Origin: Candidatus Peregrinibacteria bacterium
GTDB lineage: Bacteria > Patescibacteriota > Gracilibacteria > UBA1369 > UM-FILTER-53-11
DNA: 64,000 bases
Reading direction: 5' to 3'
NCBI GenBank assembly: GCA_016186205.1
Contig: JACPMA010000003.1
Span: 1-64,000 of the forward strand
The notes under the pieces are model-generated. The model was not told the DNA's origin. It saw only the letters and a list, made by a program, of their open reading frames with translations, and did not search any database. The position numbers and the translations under genes are program-made. Below are positions 39,288 to 48,132 of this stretch, piece after piece. How positions within the stretch are numbered: position 1 is the stretch's first letter; each line of letters opens with the position of its first letter.

Positions 39288-40808
39288 CTAATGTCGAAAC
39301 AACCTTACACCCGTAAACACCATGGCGATTCCCAATCTGTCGGCTGCTGCAATAACTTCTGCATCGCGCACAGAGCCGCCCGGAGAAATAATCGCTGTTG
39401 CTCCGGCTTGAGCAGCTTCTTCCACAGCATCGGAAAATGGAAAAAATGCATCCGAAGCCATAACAGAACCTTTCACGCCATCTCCGCCTTTGCGCGCCGC
39501 AATCCAAACAGAATCCACGCGCGACATTTGGCCCGCACCGATTCCGGTAGTCATATCGCGGCCATTTTCCGATTTTGCAAACACCACCGAATTGCTCATC
39601 ACATGCTTGCAGACTTTATTTGCAAAAAGCATGGCGCGGATTTCGAGCGCGGTCGGCTTTTTTTTCGTCACCACTTTCAAATCTTTTTCGCTCACGGTAT
39701 AAGTATTCGCGGTCTGCACCAAAATTCCGCCGGCAACTTTTTTAATGTCGCGTTTTTCTTCATTAAGCGTTAGCGGTCCAGCTTCAAGAAGCCGTATATT
39801 TGGCTTCTCCATAAGGATTTTTAAGGCATCCGGATTGAATGAAGGCGCAATAATGAGCTCGACAAAAATTTTGTGATCGCGAATATACTGCGCAACCGCT
39901 TTGGTCGCCGGATGATTAAGCGCAATAACCGAACCGAACGCCGATTTCGTATCAACATTAAAACTTAAATCAAACGCCTCTTCTATGCTATCGGCGCTCG
40001 CAACGCCGCAAGGATTATTGTGTTTGATAAACGCAACGGTCGGCTGATCAAATTCCTTAACAAGCTCGAGCGCTGAATTCGCATCCACGATATTATTGAA
40101 AGAAAGTTCCTTGCCGTGGAGGACCTTGGCATTCGTCACATTTGCATCACGATTTTCCGGATTCTTGAAAAAAGCAGCTTTCTGATGCGGATTTTCGCCG
40201 TAGCGGAGCGAACGCACTTTTTCATAATGAAGCTCAAGGAGCTCCGGCTTGCCGAGTCTATCTCGAAACCAATTGGCAATCGCACGGTCATAAACCGCGG
40301 TTTTCTCAAATGCTTTCCATGCAAGATTTTTGCGCATCTCAAGAGTTGTATCGCCATTTTTTTCTATTTCATTTGCAACCGAATCATAGTCAGCAGAATC
40401 AGTGACAACCGTAACGAATTGATGATTTTTTGCAGCAGCACGAAGAAGCGACGGCCCGCCGATATCAATTTGTTCAAGCATCTGCTCTTTTTCAAATGGA
40501 TAGAGATTCACAACGATTAAATCGATCATCAAAATCCCCTGCTTTTTTGCCTGCGCCATGTCTTCTTTATTATCGCGCCGCGCAAGAACGCCGCCGTGGA
40601 TTCTCGGATGAAGCGTCTTAACTCGGCCATCCATAATTTCCGGAAAACCGGTGTACTTCGAAACGTCGGTGACAGGAATTTTTGCATCGCGTAAAGCTTT
40701 TGCCGTACCGCCAGTAGAAAGAATTTCGATTTTTTTGGCTGCCAAACGACGGGCAAATTCTATGATGCCGGTTTTATCGCTGACTGAAATGAGCGCGCGT
40801 TGAATCAT
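39288..40808 (-). CDS. purH: Bifunctional AICAR transformylase / IMP cyclohydrolase PurH
   Basis: Catalyses the last two steps to IMP. The N-terminal MGS-like cyclohydrolase domain is seen in ALISVSDKTGIIEFARRL near residue 5, STGGTAKALRD near 31 and GFPEIMDGRVKTLHPRIHGG near 54. The transformylase domain follows: LRYGENPHQKAAFF near 200, the catalytic Lys-His in IKHNNPCGVAS near 261, and a C-terminus GVRLFRH. Length (506) and both domains are complete. Together with purN and purP it points to de novo purine synthesis. Confidence 0.96.
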   Translation of the reverse strand: MIQRALISVSDKTGIIEFARRLAAKKIEILSTGGTAKALRDAKIPVTDVSKYTGFPEIMDGRVKTLHPRIHGGVLARRDNKEDMAQAKKQGILMIDLIVVNLYPFEKEQMLEQIDIGGPSLLRAAAKNHQFVTVVTDSADYDSVANEIEKNGDTTLEMRKNLAWKAFEKTAVYDRAIANWFRDRLGKPELLELHYEKVRSLRYGENPHQKAAFFKNPENRDANVTNAKVLHGKELSFNNIVDANSALELVKEFDQPTVAFIKHNNPCGVASADSIEEAFDLSFNVDTKSAFGSVIALNHPATKAVAQYIRDHKIFVELIIAPSFNPDALKILMEKPNIRLLEAGPLTLNEEKRDIKKVAGGILVQTANTYTVSEKDLKVVTKKKPTALEIRAMLFANKVCKHVMSNSVVFAKSENGRDMTTGIGAGQMSRVDSVWIAARKGGDGVKGSVMASDAFFPFSDAVEEAAQAGATAIISPGGSVRDAEVIAAADRLGIAMVFTGVRLFRH

Positions 40809-40822
40809 AATAAAGGCTTAAT

Positions 40823-41074
40823 TTAAGGATTATCAGTTCCGCCGCGACTGCACGGATTGCACCGCAAAATCCGCCAAAAACCTTTTGTTGAACCAAAAAA
40901 GACGCCGTGCTTTTCGATGGCAAGGCGCGTGTACTCCGAACAGCTCGGCGAATATTTGCAATATCCGTGCGGAAAAAGCGCTTTTAAAAAACCATGGTCT
41001 GGCGACAGCGTCTTTTGATATAGGCGAATCAACCATAGGAAAGGCGCGCGGAAAGCACGAAGTAAATACCTCAT
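40823..41074 (-). CDS. yidD: Membrane protein insertion efficiency factor YidD
   Basis: The 83-residue protein has an N-terminal amphipathic region (RAPFLWLIRLYQKTLSPD) and the family core HGYCKYSPSCSEYTRLAIEKHG, ending in CNPCSRGG. YidD aids insertion of membrane proteins with YidC. It is normally found beside rnpA and yidC; here it stands alone, 14 bp after purH on the chromosome and oriented towards it. An overlapping ORF in another frame (40833-41090) is a shadow. Confidence 0.9.
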   Translation of the reverse strand: MRYLLRAFRAPFLWLIRLYQKTLSPDHGFLKALFPHGYCKYSPSCSEYTRLAIEKHGVFFGSTKGFWRILRCNPCSRGGTDNP

Positions 41075-41140
41075 AAAACATCCAAAACAAACCTTCGCAA
41101 GTTTACTGAAAAAGCCATGGTTCTACAAGCTCCAACATTT

Positions 41141-41304
41141 AATCCCGCAGGCAGATTCCCTACGCGGGACCGTCTCGGCAGTGCCACCTTATAACCTATC
41201 ACCATGCTCACCTCGCCTTAGTCGCGACCGGCTGATCAGCAAAAAACTTGAACGCATGCAGCCGGTCGCTCATGTCCCGCTTCGGGAACCGTGCCTGCGG
41301 GATT
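41141..41304. ncRNA. 164-bp fold-back element or structured RNA
   Basis: Perfect 13-bp end arms AATCCCGCAGGCA (41141-41153) and TGCCTGCGGGATT (41292-41304) are continued by TCCC/GGGA and GCGGGAC/GTCCCGC pairings. An inner 11-bp stem GCGACCGGCTG/CAGCCGGTCGC (about 41224-41270) also forms. About 50 bases on one side remain loose and only four on the other, an asymmetric shape unlike 6S RNA. There is no coding frame, and no clear promoter was found. It could equally be a non-autonomous mobile element. Confidence 0.55.
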
Positions 41305-41340
41305 TTCTAAAATGAAAAAGTTTACCAAAAGAGCCGAGGG

Positions 41341-41452
41341 GCGGGTCTCGTGGGTTCCCGCTCCGAGGCGAGCTAAGGAAGGGGGCGCGAGTCCGAAGGC
41401 TGAGCTTGTCGAAGCCGAGGCGAGCGTAAGTGGGGGAAACGTAGTTGCCCCC
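41341..41452 (+). repeat. Repeat family B, long copy 1
   Basis: It opens with GCGGG-TCTCGTGGGTT-CCCGC, continues through GGGGGCGCGAGTCC and GAGCTTGTCGA, and ends GAGCGTAAGTGGGGGAAACG with TTGCCCCC. The same order of blocks is present at 54859-54982. GAGCTTGTCGA-type palindromes are common dispersed repeats in bacteria. It borders the stop codon of the M23 peptidase gene (41456). Confidence 0.7.
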
Positions 41453-41455
41453 AGA

Positions 41456-42721
41456 TTAAAAGTAATTCGCCGGATTTTTCTTTACCCCGTTATCGTAAAC
41501 CTCAAAATGCACATGGATGCCTGTCTTTCCGTATGTTCTTCCGCTTGAACCCATTTTTCCAACTGCCTGTCCGCGCTCAAGCTTCTGTCCATCCGAAACA
41601 TAAACCGTCTCCAAATGGGCATATAAAGTCTGCAAGCCTCCGCCGTGGTCAACGATAACGACATTGCCGTAACCTCCATTGCAGCCGCGATCAATCCGCA
41701 CTTCCCGCGGAACGCATCCGCCTTTGGCTGACGTAACTGTTCCTGGCGCTGCAGCCCATACGTCCGGTTTTGCGGAATTCGCAACATCGAGAGCATAATG
41801 GCCGGCTCTAAATCCTTGCGATAACTTTCCGGTTGTAGGAAAAATCAACTCCTTTCCTGCTTCCGGAGTAGCTCCGCTTGACATCACAAGTTTTGAATCA
41901 AAAGTATTCACTGAAGACGCGCCTCGCCCGCCTCCAGATCTTGCGCCTGACCGCGCAATAATAACTGCTTCTTTCTTTTTCCCTCCTGGAATAAAGAGTT
42001 TCTGACCTTTTGCAATCGTATCGCTCTCCAAATTGTTATGCTCCTTTATAAGTTTGACATCAACTCCATACTGTTTTGAAATTGAAGCAAGCGTCTCGTT
42101 TTTACCGGCTATAGTATGTGTAACGCCGTCAACAGGAGGAATAATCAGCGTTTGTCCGATTCTTAAAGTCGAATTTTCATAAAGATTATTTTCCCACAAA
42201 AGCGTTTTTACGCTGATTTTATATAGAGCAGCTATGCCGGAAAGCGTTTCTCCAGATTGAACCGTGTGCTGAACTGAATCTGTAAAACCGATTCTGCTGA
42301 CATCTTCAGTGGCCGGCGATGTCTTTAATACGAATCCTTCCTCATTCATCAAGAAGGGCGGAAGAGTCAATTCTTCTTCCTCCTGGACAAAATCACTGTC
42401 GTCTCCGAAATATTCAGCGGTGAAACCTGTTTCAAGGATACTGCGCGGAGCAATAGAAGTAACGACAATAAGCGCAACAGCCAAAACAACTGTTTGCCTC
42501 AAAATCTTCTTAAATGGATCCTTTACTATAACAGGCGCATCAATATGGATATTGTGAAGCGCCGGTTTTCTGAAGAAAGGAATATAAGGATGGCGGAGGA
42601 AACTTTTTAAATCCAATATGAGACGGAACAACCGTCTGGAGAAAAACAGCGGCTTTAGAAAAACCCGCTTATGCCTCATATTCTGGGCCTGCCAATTTGG
42701 TTCGAAGTTGTCTTGTGTCAT
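41456..42721 (-). CDS. LysM-M23 peptidoglycan peptidase
   Basis: A cell-wall enzyme of about 421 residues from the ATG at 42719-42721; the frame is open upstream, but that part looks non-coding. One membrane segment (about residue 85, VVLAVALIVVTSI) anchors the protein. Two LysM domains (HTVQSGETLSGIAALYKISV and HTIAGKNETLASISKQYGVD) bind peptidoglycan. The C-terminal M23 domain has HYALDVA, LYAHLETV and HVHFEVYD, giving the zinc ligands His, Asp and His. Likely activities are endopeptidase cleavage or activation of a partner hydrolase. Confidence 0.92.
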   Translation of the reverse strand: MTQDNFEPNWQAQNMRHKRVFLKPLFFSRRLFRLILDLKSFLRHPYIPFFRKPALHNIHIDAPVIVKDPFKKILRQTVVLAVALIVVTSIAPRSILETGFTAEYFGDDSDFVQEEEELTLPPFLMNEEGFVLKTSPATEDVSRIGFTDSVQHTVQSGETLSGIAALYKISVKTLLWENNLYENSTLRIGQTLIIPPVDGVTHTIAGKNETLASISKQYGVDVKLIKEHNNLESDTIAKGQKLFIPGGKKKEAVIIARSGARSGGGRGASSVNTFDSKLVMSSGATPEAGKELIFPTTGKLSQGFRAGHYALDVANSAKPDVWAAAPGTVTSAKGGCVPREVRIDRGCNGGYGNVVIVDHGGGLQTLYAHLETVYVSDGQKLERGQAVGKMGSSGRTYGKTGIHVHFEVYDNGVKKNPANYF

Positions 42722-42918
42722 ATTACGTGATCTCATAGCGAACACTCGGGTTCTGCGCCTGTGAGGTGTTTTTATGAAGATCAGGCAAAGTTTAGGCTCT
42801 CTGGCAAGGATTGCAAGTTGGTATATTTGACTTTTAGTAGAAAAGTTGTATTTTAGTATAAATTTGCGTAACAGATGGAAATTTACGACTGTTAAGATGA
42901 GTAGCAAGCTTCATATAG

Positions 42919-43374
42919 TCATATTTTGTCAAGTGCTAAGAGGTTGCGGCGACGGCTGTATATTGTATTAGTTAAGACTCTATTGTAATCATTTATCGCA
43001 ATTTGAATGGACTTTAAAAGCTCATTCATCTCTTTTTGGAGCGAAAGATAGAGCGAATCGGATTTAAGTCCTGCGCGAAAAATTTCCGCTATGTGCTGCG
43101 AAAGCTGTCTTTCAAATTGAATCTGTTCTTCAAGGCCGTAAGCCTCTGATAAAACTTTTTCTCTAATCTGAATTACTTCCGTTCTTTTTGCATAACTGCT
43201 GCCTGCGCGCTGTATAACTTCTAGCAGCAAAGGAATGCGGTTTCGTCTTGCCCAAAGCGCGTCTTTTAATATATCTGCGCGACGCTCAATCTGAAGCGCT
43301 TGAAAACGCAGAATAGAAAATAAGATAAGAAGGCCTAATGCGGCAAGAATGAGAATGGCCCAAGGAAGAAGCAT
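42919..43374 (-). CDS. LemA-like membrane protein
   Basis: The 151 residues open with a membrane segment (WAILILAALGLLILFSILRF) and continue as long amphipathic helices (LWARRNRIPLLLEVIQRAGSS). The layout resembles LemA proteins, in which NRIPLL-type residues follow the segment, but the C-terminus is shorter. Function unknown. The PH-domain membrane protein gene lies about 100 bp upstream on the same strand. Confidence 0.6.
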   Translation of the reverse strand: MLLPWAILILAALGLLILFSILRFQALQIERRADILKDALWARRNRIPLLLEVIQRAGSSYAKRTEVIQIREKVLSEAYGLEEQIQFERQLSQHIAEIFRAGLKSDSLYLSLQKEMNELLKSIQIAINDYNRVLTNTIYSRRRNLLALDKI

Positions 43375-43392
43375 AGATATAAATTACCAAAT

Positions 43393-43500
43393 TCTAATTA
43401 CCAATTACCAATCAAATTCCAATGTTTCAATGACCAAACAATTTTAGAATTATGGTTTGGCATTTGAATGGTCATTGGAATTTTGTCATTGGTAATTTTT
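43393..43500. repeat. AT-rich intergenic inverted repeat
   Basis: AATTACCAAT, AAATTCCAATG and CAATGACCAAAC are matched by GTTTGG-, GGTCATTGGAATTT and CATTGGTAATT on the other arm across about 108 bp. The right arm runs into the 3' end of the PH-domain gene and encodes its last residues. Fragments of the same sequence occur near 24305-24330 (AATTCTAAATCACAAATTCC). Confidence 0.6.
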
Positions 43501-44218
43501 CTTCTATCCCCTTCGCCATCCTTCGCGAAGTTATATATTCACGTTTTGTCTTATTGATTTTGCGGAAAAAATACTCTGGATTCGGCACGCATGTGAGGGA
43601 TTTGCTGGCGTGCGCCGATGAAAGTGTGATGGTCAGTTCTCCATAATTTAGAATCGTTTTGAAAATGCCGCTTTGCTGAATGACCATATCCTGAATTTCC
43701 GGAATATCGATTGAATCGCGGTTGCGGTTGAAAAAAAGCGTCTGATCAAGCTGGACAACGCGAAAATTGGTAATAATAAGGACTTGAAGATAATAGTTGA
43801 AAAAACGGAGAAAAAGACGATGAAAATAATAAGTCATGCCTATAAAAATGAGTCCGGCGATGATGCGGTATGTTAAAGGACTTACGAGGGACAGAATTGT
43901 ATCGCGCGGTACAAATAGGAGAAAAACTAGCGGCAAACCTATGAAGAAAATTGCTCCGATAAAATATGGAACAAGAACAATCCAGTGTTTTCGGCAAAAA
44001 CTGTGCACGACTTCATTTCTCTGCTGTCCTTTAAAATTCCGGTTTGTATTGTCGATTTCCGGCAGCACATGAAATTCCGGAGAACGCGGGGTTGGAGACA
44101 GCCCTCCATTTTGTGACTGCGCAGATTGGGGCGGCTGTGGCGCTTGCTGCGACGGCGCTGGCTCAATCTCATCAAGCGATCGCACCGGCGTTACGAAATT
44201 TTCATCAAGCGAGGACAT
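43472..44218 (-). CDS. Bacterial PH-domain (YdbS-like) membrane protein
   Basis: From the ATG at 44216-44218 the product has 248 residues. A Pro/Gln-rich N-terminal segment is followed by two membrane segments (about 84-104 and 116-138) and then a bPH2-type domain with ITNFRVVQLDQTLFFNRNRDSIDIPEIQDMVIQQSG. Such proteins are small membrane anchors of unclear role. The last residues (EEKLPMTKFQ) are encoded by the AT-rich intergenic repeat. Confidence 0.75.
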   Translation of the reverse strand: MSSLDENFVTPVRSLDEIEPAPSQQAPQPPQSAQSQNGGLSPTPRSPEFHVLPEIDNTNRNFKGQQRNEVVHSFCRKHWIVLVPYFIGAIFFIGLPLVFLLFVPRDTILSLVSPLTYRIIAGLIFIGMTYYFHRLFLRFFNYYLQVLIITNFRVVQLDQTLFFNRNRDSIDIPEIQDMVIQQSGIFKTILNYGELTITLSSAHASKSLTCVPNPEYFFRKINKTKREYITSRRMAKGIEEKLPMTKFQ

Positions 44219-44229
44219 AAAAAGACCCG

Positions 44230-44454
44230 CTATATGCGGGTAAAAATTAAGAGACTTACGGCGACCCATCCGAGAACAAGCATGACATAGGCGCCTGCAA
44301 TCCAATGGAGATGAATGAATCCAAAAAGGAGAGTATATTTGGATTCATCAAAACGGTAGCGCTTAATATAGTGATACAAGCGCATTAGAACGATGAGCGC
44401 GAACCCGATCGACGTCACGTGCAGGACGCCGAGGGCAATCCAGAGTGAAGTCAT
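44230..44454 (-). CDS. Small two-segment membrane protein
   Basis: The ATG at 44452-44454 gives 74 residues with two hydrophobic segments (about 3-24 and 43-70) joined by a charged loop (HYIKRYRFDESKYT). It lies 11 bp before the PH-domain gene and shares its strand, so an operon is likely. Not recognised. Confidence 0.6.
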   Translation of the reverse strand: MTSLWIALGVLHVTSIGFALIVLMRLYHYIKRYRFDESKYTLLFGFIHLHWIAGAYVMLVLGWVAVSLLIFTRI

Positions 44455-44515
44455 AAATACATCTAAAGTATGGCTTATAATAAAGAAATTCTTTAATATA
44501 AACAAGGAATTTTGC

Positions 44516-45862
44516 ATGCTTTCTGTTGTCAGAGCCTGCCGCCAAAGTATGACTCATCTCGTAGCTCATTTAGGAGGAACGCTTAGTAAAACAAGATGGT
44601 GGCTGCTTTTTATTCTGATTATAGCTGCGCCGTTTCACGCTTTTTTAATTACTTGGCTTAAGGATGCGGTTCCCGAAACCGGACTTATAACGGCTATTTC
44701 CGCTTGGCGGGAAATTTTTGTGGTACTTATAAGTATTATTGTCGCCTTGGAAATTCTTTTATATTACAAACTCCGCCTCGATTGGCTCGATTGGCTCATC
44801 ATAGCCTACGCGCTCCTTGGGATGGTTTTTTTCTTTTTTCAGGAAAATAAAATGCAGTGGCTTTGGGGCATGCGCTTTAATATTATGCCGTTTCTTTTTT
44901 ATGTCTTCGTGCGGCATGTTCATTGGGAAAAACGAGGACGCCTTATTATCGCCGCATTGATAAGCGGAGCTGTTGTGGTGATTTTAGGACTTTTGCATGC
45001 GCTTGTGCTTCCGCAAAACTTCTTAACTAATTTCGGCTATTCCACATATCAAGGCCAGTTTCAGCCGGATATTGCACTTTCCGCTTGTCAGTATTTGGAA
45101 CATACAGAGAGATTCTGCCGCGCTATTTCTACTTTCGGCGGTCCGACGCGGTATGGAACATATCTGCTTCTCCTCGCCGGTTTGCTTCTGCCGTTTTTGG
45201 TTCATAAAACGCGCGGACTGGTTGCTGCGACGGTTCTCTTTGCGCTGACGCTAGTTTCTATCGTACTCACCTACTCCAGATCGATTTGGATAGGCACGGG
45301 CGTTGCAGCATTAGTTGGATTTTTTGCTTTTATTCCCAGAAAAGTAAAATGGAAAATCTTCCTCGCGGGTATCGTTCTATTTCTTTTGGGAATTTTCGGA
45401 TGGAAACTGCTCGGCATTTGGGATGGCAAGCCTCACGAATTTCCGCCGCCTATTTTAAAAACTATTTTTGTGCGCGAAAGCTCAACAAACGAACACTGGC
45501 TCTTAATGAAAGACGCATGGGAAACGAGCCTTGAAAAACCGCTTGGAATAGGCCTCGGCGCGACCGGACCGGCTTCAGTGCGGTTCTCAAAATTCCTTAC
45601 GGAAAATTGGTATCTTCAAATTTCAGTTGAAATGGGAATAGTCGGCGGTTTACTGTTTGTGTTTTTTTTAATCGGTTTGCTGCGCAAACTTTTTCTCGCA
45701 CATCGCAACTGGTCGCGGCGCGGTTTATTTTTAAGCCTGCTGGCAATTTCCGTGGCAGGCTTATTTACGCATTCTTTTGAGGAAATCACAACTATTCTTT
45801 TGCTTATGGCTTTTGCCGGAATTTTCTTATCGCCTCCGCAATCCGGGAAGCGGCATGCATGA
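44516..45862 (+). CDS. O-antigen ligase/polymerase-like membrane protein
   Basis: The ATG at 44516-44518 gives 448 residues with about ten to twelve hydrophobic segments. The periplasmic loop and the motif TYSRSIWIGTGVAAL near residue 248 resemble the Wzy_C domain of O-antigen ligases and polymerases (WaaL, Wzy), as does the large outer loop with ENWYLQISVEMGIVGG near 365. It may polymerise or ligate a surface glycan. It starts divergently from the small membrane gene and converges on murG, overlapping that gene by 59 bp. Confidence 0.8.
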   Translation: MLSVVRACRQSMTHLVAHLGGTLSKTRWWLLFILIIAAPFHAFLITWLKDAVPETGLITAISAWREIFVVLISIIVALEILLYYKLRLDWLDWLIIAYALLGMVFFFFQENKMQWLWGMRFNIMPFLFYVFVRHVHWEKRGRLIIAALISGAVVVILGLLHALVLPQNFLTNFGYSTYQGQFQPDIALSACQYLEHTERFCRAISTFGGPTRYGTYLLLLAGLLLPFLVHKTRGLVAATVLFALTLVSIVLTYSRSIWIGTGVAALVGFFAFIPRKVKWKIFLAGIVLFLLGIFGWKLLGIWDGKPHEFPPPILKTIFVRESSTNEHWLLMKDAWETSLEKPLGIGLGATGPASVRFSKFLTENWYLQISVEMGIVGGLLFVFFLIGLLRKLFLAHRNWSRRGLFLSLLAISVAGLFTHSFEEITTILLLMAFAGIFLSPPQSGKRHA

Positions 45863-46949
45863 ATTTTGCTTTTTTCTGGCGCTCTGTCATAGCCGCTTGA
45901 AGATGCTCATTTTGCAAAAACGCTTGAATAGAATTTAAAAACTTCGAGGGCGTGAGCGTGTTCTGATCAAGCGCCATGGCCCATCCGTGTTTTTCAAAAA
46001 CGGCTGCATTTTCAATTTGATCTCCGCGGCTTGCAGTTTTTGGAAGCGGAATAAGAATCATAGGTTTATGCCACGCAAGGGCTTCGAAAATTCCGCCGGA
46101 ACCGGCGCGGCTTACGATGAGATCGGCGATAGAATAAATGTGCGCGAGTTCTTCATTGAGAAATTCGAAAGTTTTATAGTGAGTTGACGCAAAACGATAT
46201 TTGCTTAGCAAAGGTTGTGCCCTTCGGGGACGATAGGACGAAGCGCACTCGCTTAGCTCGTGCGTACCGGTTACATGGATAATTTGGGCTTTTTTTGTAA
46301 GTTGCGGCAAAATTGCTTCCACAAGTTTATTCAGCGACTTCGCGCCCGTGGATCCTCCCATAATCAAAATAATTGGGTGTTTTTGAGAAAAACCGGTGAG
46401 TTTATATCCATGCGCTTTATCGCCTTTTAAAATTTCACGGCGGATAGGATTACCAACCACTTCCGCATTTTGATTTTTGAAAAATTTCCGGCTCTCTTCA
46501 AATGAAAGCCAAATTTTCTGCGCAAAACGGCTGCAGATTTTATTCGCGAGACCCGGACTCACATCCGATTCATGAAGCCATACCGGAATACGCAAAAACC
46601 GCGCGGCCAAAACAACCGGCACGCTCACGTATCCTCCTTTTGCAAAAACCAAATCAGGATTGAGTTTCTTCAAAATCCGCAAAGATTCAAAAAATCCAAT
46701 CGGAACTTTCAATACATCTACAAAGTTCCTCCAATCAAAATACCGCCGAAGTTTTCCAGTATGAATTCCATAAAAAATAATACCGCGCGCCTCTGCGATT
46801 TTTTCTTCCGGCCCGCCCTTTTCTCCAATATAAAAAACCCCATTCGTCATTAGTAATTCATCATTAGTAATTTTCTTAAGCTCGTCTATAACGGCCATGT
46901 TGGGGAAAATGTGACCCCCTGTCCCGCCGCCTGTGAAAATTATGCGCAT
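45804..46949 (-). CDS. murG: UDP-GlcNAc:lipid I GlcNAc transferase MurG
   Basis: Makes lipid II at the inner face of the membrane. The 381 residues start MRIIFTGGGTGGHIFPNMAV with the family's glycine loop, followed by FAKGGYVSVPVVLAARF near residue 105, LIMGGSTGAKSLN near 195, and SRAGSGGIFEALAWHKPMILIPLP near 280. Two stretches look inserted: KKITNDELLMTNG near residue 26, encoded by an intergenic-type AATTACTAATGA repeat, and ECASSYRPRRAQPLL near 230, encoded by a palindrome (46217-46248). Both keep the frame. The upstream ftsW overlaps by 74 bp. Confidence 0.93.
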   Translation of the reverse strand: MRIIFTGGGTGGHIFPNMAVIDELKKITNDELLMTNGVFYIGEKGGPEEKIAEARGIIFYGIHTGKLRRYFDWRNFVDVLKVPIGFFESLRILKKLNPDLVFAKGGYVSVPVVLAARFLRIPVWLHESDVSPGLANKICSRFAQKIWLSFEESRKFFKNQNAEVVGNPIRREILKGDKAHGYKLTGFSQKHPIILIMGGSTGAKSLNKLVEAILPQLTKKAQIIHVTGTHELSECASSYRPRRAQPLLSKYRFASTHYKTFEFLNEELAHIYSIADLIVSRAGSGGIFEALAWHKPMILIPLPKTASRGDQIENAAVFEKHGWAMALDQNTLTPSKFLNSIQAFLQNEHLQAAMTERQKKAKFMHAASRIAEAIRKFRQKP

Positions 46950-48129
46950 AAAAAGGAGTGGTTGTGCGAGAAATTTGTAACAGCACGCCTACGCTGCCAA
47001 GCGTGGCAATCATAGAAGTTCCTCCATAACTTATAAATGGAAGTGTAATGCCGGTCACAGGCAAAAGTCCGATATTCACGCCGATATTCACGAATGCCTG
47101 AATGGTGAGCCACATTGTGATGCCCGTGGCGGTCAGCATGGCAAATTTGTCCGATGCGTAGTGCGCGATGATAAAACCGCGATACGCAATAATAATATAT
47201 GCGATGATTACCAGAAATATGCGGAAAAATCCAAGCTCTTCCGCGGAAGCCGCAAAAATAAAATCATCCGTGGCTTGAGGAAGCCAATATGATTTTTGAA
47301 TTCCCTGCGTAAGGCCTTTTCCAAACGCCCCGCCGGACCCCACGGCAATCTGCGCCTGCTCGGTCTGCCAGCAATAATTGCGCCGAATTTCCCCCTCTTT
47401 TGGTGCAGGCTGGCAATTTTCAATTGTTGGATTTAAAAACGCGGTAAAACGATGCCGCAGATAACCGATATTCGGTATAACAAGAAGCATAAAGAGAAAA
47501 ACGACAAGTATTCCGAGCGCCAAATGCCGGATGCGCGCGCCTGCTGCAAAATAAATTGCGGTTGCGATGGTCGTGAACACAAGCGTGGAGCCGAAATCCG
47601 GCTGGAGAATAACCGGAAAAATAATGAACGCTGTAACTGCGCAAAAAGACAAAAATCCGTTTTTAAAATCCGTGATGTCGCGGCCTCTGCGCTCCATCCA
47701 CGCGGCGAGATAAAAAATAAGAATGACTTTTGCGATCTCTGCTGGCTGAACGGAAGTGTTTGAAAAAATGAGCCACGCGCGGGCGGTCGTGTTAGCGGAA
47801 GAACCGATGATCAGCACTCCTACAAGGGTCAGAAAAATTAAAATGAAAAACGGTATGGCCATTTTTTTCCAAAAACGGAGCGGGATTTTGAGGCCGAGTG
47901 CAAGCGCCGCAAGTCCGAGTCCGATGCGAAAAATATGTCTCCGGAGCAAGAAAAAACAATCCACGCCGTCTTCGCCGCAGCTCGGAAAAAGTAGTCCTGC
48001 CGGTTTTGTAAGCGAAATGCTTTTTGGCACGCCGATGCTTGTAATCATAATAATAGAAAACACAAGCAGGACAAAAACAGTGAGGAGTAGTACCATATCG
48101 ATGCGGCCGGGACGCGTTTCAGAATGCAT
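46876..48129 (-). CDS. ftsW: Lipid II polymerase FtsW
   Basis: A SEDS-family glycosyltransferase for septal peptidoglycan. The 417 residues have about ten membrane segments and the SEDS signatures: QPDFGSTLVFTTIATAIYFAAG near 180 with the catalytic Asp, ATDDFIFAASAEELGF near 290 and LLPVTGITLPFISYGGTSMIATL near 360. The neighbouring murG favours FtsW over RodA. The C-terminal 25 residues (HNFHRRRDRGSHFPQHGRYRRA) are encoded by the antiphase start of murG. Its start codon overlaps the divergent lspA leader. Confidence 0.92.
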   Translation of the reverse strand: MHSETRPGRIDMVLLLTVFVLLVFSIIMITSIGVPKSISLTKPAGLLFPSCGEDGVDCFFLLRRHIFRIGLGLAALALGLKIPLRFWKKMAIPFFILIFLTLVGVLIIGSSANTTARAWLIFSNTSVQPAEIAKVILIFYLAAWMERRGRDITDFKNGFLSFCAVTAFIIFPVILQPDFGSTLVFTTIATAIYFAAGARIRHLALGILVVFLFMLLVIPNIGYLRHRFTAFLNPTIENCQPAPKEGEIRRNYCWQTEQAQIAVGSGGAFGKGLTQGIQKSYWLPQATDDFIFAASAEELGFFRIFLVIIAYIIIAYRGFIIAHYASDKFAMLTATGITMWLTIQAFVNIGVNIGLLPVTGITLPFISYGGTSMIATLGSVGVLLQISRTTTPFYAHNFHRRRDRGSHFPQHGRYRRA

Positions 48130-48132
48130 GTT

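Noticed and set aside
40833-41090. Alternative-frame ORF over yidD
   Set aside because: The other frame (40823-41074) encodes the clear YidD signature; this one has no family resemblance.
41141-41304. 6S RNA
   Set aside because: Long hairpin of suitable size, but the internal bulge is strongly one-sided (about 50 nt against 4 nt) and I see no match to the 6S central bubble.
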